From: Medicago truncatula
Taxonomy: Eukaryota > Streptophyta > Magnoliopsida > Fabales > Fabaceae
Assembly: GCF_003473485.1 (NCBI RefSeq)
Contig: NC_053045.1
Location: 49,766,494-49,830,493 of the forward strand
Direction of reading: 5' to 3'
DNA: 64,000 nt
Shown: positions 58,657-64,000 of the stretch, piece after piece
Numbering within the stretch: the stretch's first letter is position 1
Layout of the letters: every line of letters starts with the position of its first letter
Translations under genes and position numbers: made by a program
Notes under the pieces: model-generated
Seen by the model: the letters and a program-made list of their open reading frames with translations, nothing else
Databases searched by the model: none
Told to the model about the DNA's origin: nothing

Positions 58657-58990
58657 GTTTCCTTGTTACTTTGTAATAACAACTAATAATATTAATATAC
58701 ACCTTTAAGTTTCCATTTAAGTATTATAATTTTTATTGACAATGTGTTGTTAATTTGAAAAGATAAATGTTTTTTTTACTCAAGAAATTATTATTGTTTA
58801 TTGCTACTATTGACTATGATGAATTAGTATAGATAGCACTTCACATGTATATTTTTTCTCTTTCCTCTTTAACCTTTTCTTACATTGGTCATGTGACACA
58901 CCTTAATTGGTCAATGTTATATAACATTGGTATCCCAATATTACACAAGTGTTATCCGAATTCACTATACCAACCATCGATTCAATAATG
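58657..58990. other. 3' flank of the transporter gene
   Basis: AT-rich; aatattaata words could serve as a poly(A) signal. No gene. Confidence 0.4.
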
Positions 58991-58995
58991 TGAAT

Positions 58996-59250
58996 AATGA
59001 AAAAGACGAATGCTAACACACAGCATATTCTTTTCTATTTGTTGAAATTAACATGAATTCCACCAAATTATGTTGATCTTCTGAAAATTTGGTGGAACTT
59101 ATATATTAATATTTTGACTAATTCATCAAGGTCTCAGAATCGATTCTTCGTAGTACCAAATTAGGTGGGTTAATTTAATTTTTTTTTAAAAAATTGAATA
59201 ATAAAAAAATATATTGATAAGTGTGTGTTAGAATGTATTATTAACGAATA
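58996..59250. mobile_element. Decayed MITE related to 22877-23058
   Basis: gaatgctaacacac at the left and gtgtgtgttagaatgt near 59221-59236 at the right are inverted. Inner attccaccaaatta / aatttggtggaactta match the 22.9 kb family. Confidence 0.65.
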
Positions 59251-59259
59251 AATAATTAA

Positions 59260-59508
59260 GGACCAATTACCATACACGATGGAAGGGACGAAACATAGTC
59301 AAACTAATTTAATCATGTAGCCTAATTTTGGTGCTTGTGGTGATTAGGCGAGTCAGATTTGCTGGGTGTTTCGATTATTTATTTGTTTGACAATGTTGTT
59401 TTCTTACTAATTTAATCATGTTGATCTTGTGTGCTTGAGATTAGTACACATTTAAAAAAAAAAAAATAAGGATTGTATTTTACTTCTAGAACAAATTTGG
59501 TTCCTTCT
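59260..59508. other. Intergenic DNA
   Basis: Nothing supported; A-run at about 59455-59466. Confidence 0.35.
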
Positions 59509-59509
59509 T

Positions 59510-59804
59510 GCTAAACTGCACTTTTCGCCCCTTATGTTTTAAAATGTTGCAGTTTTGTCCTCTATTAAAAAAAATAGTAATTTTGGCCCCTTTCATCAAA
59601 AAATTGCTGAAAAGACGCCACGTGTCCTAAAAAAGGGGTCATAATCGCAACTTTGTAAAGATAAGGGGTCAAAAAGCATATTTCCCTTATGTTAGGAGGT
59701 CAAAAGAGCATATTTCCCTAAACATAGGGGGTCACTTTTGCCATTTTTTAATAGGGAGCCAAAATCGCAACATTTTGAAACTTAGAGGGCGAAAAGTGAA
59801 GTTT
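59510..59804. mobile_element. Fold-back MITE
   Basis: gctaaactgcacttttcgcc / ggcgaaaagtgaagtttagc ends, with inner ttaaaatgttgcagtttt / tcgcaacattttgaaac. No clear TSD. No coding. Confidence 0.75.
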
Positions 59805-59907
59805 AGCCTAAAATAAATTAAATTCGACGCTGTATTGAATGACTAAAAATAAGAGGTGATTCTTATAATTTTTTTTTCTTTTTTAGTCCCTAAATTTAGG
59901 GTTGAAG

Positions 59908-60035
59908 TTTTTTTTGTCAAGTTGTCTAGTGGTCAACGCTCATACATTTTAAATATCGAGAAGTGATATGTCCCAATTCGAACTCCAACCCCCATGCATA
60001 TAATATGTAATGTCGCTACCAACTAAGCTAAGTTT
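59908..60035 (-). mobile_element. tRNA-derived SINE (minus)
   Basis: On the minus strand: agcttagttggtagcgac (box A), gttggagttcgaattggg (box B), gaccactagacaacttgac and an A-tail (59908-59915). Third clear copy of the family. Confidence 0.8.
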
Positions 60036-60258
60036 ACGGGAGATGATTAAGGTTTCTAAAACACACATTTATCTCCATACTCTTCACATTTTTGCTTGCC
60101 ACTACAAAACAAAATTTGAAGTATTTTAGCGAGTTGGGATAAAGAGTAGTTCAATGGTCCTCGCACAATAAGTGGTCTGTAACAAAAGACGATGTTCATC
60201 CTTTTCTCATCTCTCTTGATTTGTTTGATTTGTTGTAGCTATTGCGTGATCTTTTTTT

Positions 60259-60311
60259 GGTCCAAGATCCTTTTTAACGTTTTTTTTTTTGGTCCAAGAT
60301 CCTTTTTAACG
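60259..60311. repeat. 32-bp tandem duplication
   Basis: ggtccaagatcctttttaac at 60259 and 60291, separated by a T-run. Confidence 0.85.
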
Positions 60312-60339
60312 TTTTTGTTGCTTTTGTTTATATATTCTA

Positions 60340-60788
60340 GGCTTAGTTACCTTTTTGGTCATCTAATTATTTAGTTGGTATCAGATTGGTCATCTAACTA
60401 AAAATTGATTTATTTCGGTCCTCTAAGTTCTCACTGTTACTACATTTAGTCCTTTCTGTTAGTTTTATTCAAATAAATGTTAGGGTTTGTGTTATGTAGG
60501 TACCTGACATCCTGTTTCACACATACATATGAACCATAACAGTTACCAATAATATCAGTCAATATTTAATCATAATACCTTAACAAATAATATGACCAAA
60601 ATGATACTAATAAATAAAGTTGGAGGACCCACATAACATAAACCCTAACATTTATTTGAATAAAACTAGCAGAAAGGACTAATGTAGTAACAGTGAGAAA
60701 CTTAGAGGACCGCAATAAATCAATTTTTAGTTAGAGGACTAATCTGATTCCAATTATATAGTTAGAGGACCAAAAAAGTAATTTAGCC
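60340..60788. mobile_element. Mutator-like MITE, 449 bp, with perfect 9-bp TSD
   Basis: Ends ggcttagttacctttttggt / accaaaaaagtaatttagcc; TSD tatattcta at 60331-60339 and 60789-60797. Long inverted arms (for example taacatttatttgaataaaa and its inverse). Confidence 0.92.
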
Positions 60789-60886
60789 TATATTCTACTA
60801 GAGCAATGTTGTATCTATAGAAAAATAACATCATGAATTCTTCATGAATAAAGATCAGCCAATCACAATGCACTATTTGCTACAAT

Positions 60887-61071
60887 GAAAATGTTACATG
60901 AACACTCTTTATTCATACACCTCATTGTACACCCTATCCATTAGGGATATTTTGATAAGTTCATCTCACAACCAAACCTTCTCTTCTATTTGTGTGGGGT
61001 CCAGATTGTCACGTGTCAGAATTTTGTGTTGGTGTAAAGAGTGTATTCAGGTGGTACATGTATCACCACTC
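60887..61071 (+). mobile_element. Mutator-like MITE, 185 bp
   Basis: Same family as 30281-30470: gaaaatgttacatgaacac, tctatttgtgtggggtcc, agattgtcacgtgtcag. Flanks tgctacaat and tgccacaat match 8 of 9. Confidence 0.8.
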
Positions 61072-61472
61072 TTGCCACAATTCAATAAGGTGTGGCTGAA
61101 AAATAGGAAGTAAACAAATAAATCATGCAATTAAAACTTGTCAGTTATGTCTTGAAAAATTCTTGATGCTATTTTTCTAAATAAATAGCATTTTCATTGT
61201 ACTATTGCGCGTTTATCTATTGTACTATTGCGCTTTTATTTTTATTTTTTTATTAAAAGGAAACAAAGATATTTTTAACGTTTTTTTACGCATATGTTAT
61301 CTAAGGATATTGTGTGATAGGACAATTGATCCAATATCTTTTATGTTTCTTTTAAGAAAAAAAAAAGGATGTTGTAAACTACTCCTTTTAATATCCTTAA
61401 GACATTAAAGATATTTGTTTGTTTTAGAGAATTAAAGATATTTGTTAAAAAAACTGAGTCAAATCGATATTA

Positions 61473-61488
61473 AGACCAAAACAATGAC
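61473..61488. repeat. TSD of the LINE, left copy
   Basis: agaccaaaacaatgac, repeated exactly at 62205-62220. Confidence 0.95.
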
Positions 61489-62204
61489 GTTTATCATAAT
61501 CAGAGACGCTTATCGCGTTTTGACATCTATGGCACTTCTTACTACTGACGCATCAGAGCATCTTGTTTGGCATAAGCAGGTCCCTTTGAAGGTGTCTATG
61601 GTCGCGTGGCGTCTGCTGAAAGACAGGTTACCAACTAAACTTATCCTCCAAAGGCGAGAGATTATTCAGGCCGCAGACAACATGTGTGTTTAAGGGTGCG
61701 TCAATGCAGAGTCGGCAACACATTTGTTCCTTCATTGTCATGTTTTTGGATCGCTTTGGTATCATATCTGGTCTTGGATTGACATGTCTGGAGTAGATAC
61801 TGAAAATATTAGTGAACAATTTCAACAATTTATTCATTATACAGGTCACTCAAAGACTCGTCGTTCGTTCTTACAACTATTATGACTTCTTTGCATCTGG
61901 CTGGTGTGGAATGAACGAAACAACAGACTGTTCAATAACACTGAAACATCTATTGAGCAACTCTTAGATAAAGTTAAATTTCACTCGTTGTGGTGATTAA
62001 AAGCTAATAAAACCACTTTTATGTACGGTTCTCAAAACTGGTGGTCGAACCCTTTACTTTGTCTAGGTATCGACTGACTTTTCTCTTGTAAATATACTTT
62101 GTGACAGGTTGTTTGTCTGGTTGGATCCTTTAGTACACCTTGTACTAAGGAGTTTCCAACACCGTTGTTAATATTAATCCATTTTGATTTCTTCAAAAAA
62201 AAAG
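61489..62204 (+). mobile_element. 5'-truncated LINE with ORF2 zf-RVT tail
   Basis: Frame begins RDAYRVLTSM, then HKQVPLKVSMVAWRLLKDRL and LPTKLILQRREII (zf-RVT), NAESATHLFLHC, LVWNERNNRLFNN and NWWSNPLLCLGID. Three stops interrupt it (after NMCV, in LQL*LLCIW and after SLW). About 115 bp of 3' UTR (ggttggatcctttagtacac, cttgtactaaggag) and a short A-run follow. It sits between perfect 16-bp TSDs, so both boundaries are fixed; only the last 0.7 kb of the LINE was copied. This is a retrotransposon, dead on arrival. Confidence 0.95.
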
Positions 62205-62349
62205 AGACCAAAACAATGACAAAATAATTCGCGAGACTTAAAAAAACGATTACTTAACTTTACAAAATCAGTTTGTAAAGTGATGACTCTATATATACTC
62301 TTTTTTTTTAAGGAAACTCTATATATACTTTTTATTTGTTGAAACAGAA

Positions 62350-62352
<3 letters not shown>

Positions 62353-62392
<40 letters not shown>
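62353..62392. repeat. (TA)n microsatellite, about 20 units
   Basis: Uninterrupted TA run followed by T-rich DNA to about 62420. Confidence 0.95.
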
Positions 62393-62402
<10 letters not shown>

Positions 62403-62449
62403 TTTTTTTTTATTTTTTTTTGATAAAACACTATATATACTTATAAACC

Positions 62450-63060
62450 CATGTTTATTTCATTTGATCCAGCGTACATAGCTTTTTCTTAACAAGATGG
62501 TACGCATATAGCTAGAATCAATATATGTATCTGAAGATTGAAGTTAGCTATAAGCATGCACATGAAAATCCTCCAAATTTGGGATAATAGGATCTTGCCT
62601 CAACCATGGGGATCATCATTGTGACTATTGAAAGGTTCCTCGAGCCATATTTATGATGCCATGTGTCCATAAATAATGTCCAATAATCTATTCATGTCAA
62701 ACTTCAATAATGAATCAATAAAATTTGTTTAAATATAGTAGGGCCTTCTTTATTAGTAAATTGACAAATAATGTTGAATAAATTATTCAGGGGAGGTGCA
62801 CAAGATAAATGATCTGCTCTATCGTCTCACTTTTATGTTAAACATATATGGATGTATGAATTGGCGAATCAAAGAAAAAAAACTCATATCAAATAAAGAA
62901 ATTTTGTTTATGTCGGCTATATATTGACAATGTTTCTTATATCATGTGCAAATTTATGCTATGTTTATGTTATTTTAGATGCTACAAACCCAAATTATTA
63001 TTAGTATTTACTTAAATAAATTGCTTTTATGGCTTTAAAAGATTACTTTTATGGCTCATA
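62450..63060. other. Intergenic DNA, no gene seen
   Basis: AT-rich; nothing supported. Confidence 0.4.
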
Positions 63061-63066
63061 GTCTTA

Positions 63067-63349
63067 GGATGGTGTATTGGATTAGGATTTTAAAGGACAA
63101 TTTTTGTTTAAAAAAGTCATGAGGATTTTAAAAGACTTTGCAAGATTTTGATGACTTTGATGATTTTAAAAGACTATTAAGGATTTCAATGGATTTAATT
63201 CATAAGATTTTAAAAAATTTGAAATGATTTTATGGATTTCAACTGATTTTATGAATTTTATTGAAAAAAAATATCATAACACACTCTCTTTCACAAAATC
63301 TCAATAAAGACTCTTTTATTTATTTTATTTTATTTTTTACGGGAGAGCT

Positions 63350-63381
<32 letters not shown>

Positions 63382-63442
63382 TCAGAGAGAGAGAGAGAGG
63401 TTTTTTACGGGAGAGCTAGAGAGAGGTTTTTTACGGGATAGC

Positions 63443-63494
<52 letters not shown>

Positions 63495-63881
63495 GAGAGA
63501 GTAAGAGAGAAGGGAGGAGAGAGAGGGAGAGATAGTAAAATCTTAAAAGAAAAAAAAACAATCCTAAGAAATCTCATGTTTTCATGAAAGACTTTTTCAT
63601 GCTAAAATTTCACTAGAAAATCCCACAAAATCCATCAAAATCTGATTTATTAAACAATCCTTCGAAATTTGAATGATTTTGAATACCACTAAACTTTTTT
63701 TTAAGTGATTAAGAGTCTTGATTGAATACCACAAGACTTTTTTTAAATGACAAAGAATCTTGATTGAATAACACAAGACTTTTTTAAAATTGGAAAGAGT
63801 CTTGATTGAATACCACAAGACTTTTTCATGATAAAAAAAGTCTTTTAAAATCCCTTAAAATCATGATCCAATACACCCCCC
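63067..63881. mobile_element. PIF/Harbinger-type element, 815 bp, carrying GA repeats
   Basis: Ends ggatggtgtattggatta / ttgatccaatacaccc-type (atgatccaatacaccccc), TSD tta at 63064-63066 and 63882-63884. The interior holds the GA array (63336-63525) and three units with gattgaataccacaagact (63717-63830). No transposase frame. Confidence 0.85.
63336..63525. repeat. (GA)n microsatellite with ttttttacgggagagctag units
   Basis: Three short units with ttacgggagagctagag/ttacgggatagctagag are separated by GA runs; the longest run is about 63443-63490. Confidence 0.9.
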
Positions 63882-64000
63882 TTACTTTTAACAAAATATA
63901 CTTTATTTTTATTTTTTTGTGAAGGAATACTTTAAAAAAAATTATTAACCTTCTCTATTTAAAATAAATAAATATCTAATCTAATTTGAGCTTGAAGTAG

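Noticed and set aside
63597..63818. 73-residue minus frame with repeated KKVLxYSIK
   Set aside because: Made by short tandem units in the Harbinger-type element.

Overview
The window is AT-rich plant nuclear DNA. Intron-containing and plant-specific genes, dense MITEs, SINEs, LINE 3' ends, Helitron helicase pieces and LTR remnants place it in a dicot. The repeat style and the NPF6 sequence suggest a papilionoid legume, probably Medicago or a close relative. The species is inferred from the sequence only. I found no rRNA, complete tRNA gene, CRISPR array or operon-like layout.

Genes. Five single-exon genes lie in the first 30 kb (2614-3012 +, 7370-7939 +, 15669-16100 -, 24027-24431 +, 29265-29774 -). 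All encode small secreted hybrid proline-rich / eight-cysteine-motif proteins (DC2.15, pEARLI1, AZI1 type). Each has a signal peptide, a fast-evolving low-complexity linker (His/Pro, Pro/Val, PNP or Gly-Ser repeats) and a conserved C-terminal 8-Cys domain. The set looks like a dispersed tandem family; the copies at 15.7 and 29.3 kb are the closest pair and also share promoter sequence. The only other intact gene is a five-exon NPF6-clade transporter (54261-58656 +, 593 aa by my splice model). It has Thr101 but Tyr at the position of the nitrate-binding His356 of Arabidopsis NPF6.3.

Repeats. The rest is transposon-derived. I could fix target-site duplications (TSDs) by eye for hAT MITEs (13476-13929, 14693-15065, 37801-38357, 49136-50257), Mutator-type MITEs (30281-30470, 60340-60788, 60887-61071), PIF/Harbinger MITEs (26626-27007, 41353-41700, 63067-63881), a Stowaway (41021-41301), a 355-bp TRIM retrotransposon (35651-36005), a probable solo LTR (50458-52237) and a 5'-truncated LINE with a perfect 16-bp TSD (61489-62204). 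Two decayed Helitron 3' halves with PIF1-helicase C-termini lie at 33176-34045 and 41913 to about 43085.

Layout. 0-30.5 kb: 8CM gene cluster with MITEs, a nested fold-back element at 13.4-15.1 kb and a retroposon-like repeat at 21.7-22.7 kb. 31-36.4 kb: an old tandem segmental duplication; one copy was hit by a Helitron, the other by a TRIM. 36.4-39.6 kb: nested MITEs. 41-46 kb: Helitron and tandem-repeat region, including a 375-bp recent duplication and a 134-bp minisatellite. 49-53 kb: hAT element, then a solo LTR splitting a LINE. 54-58.7 kb: transporter gene. 59-64 kb: MITEs, SINE, LINE and microsatellites.
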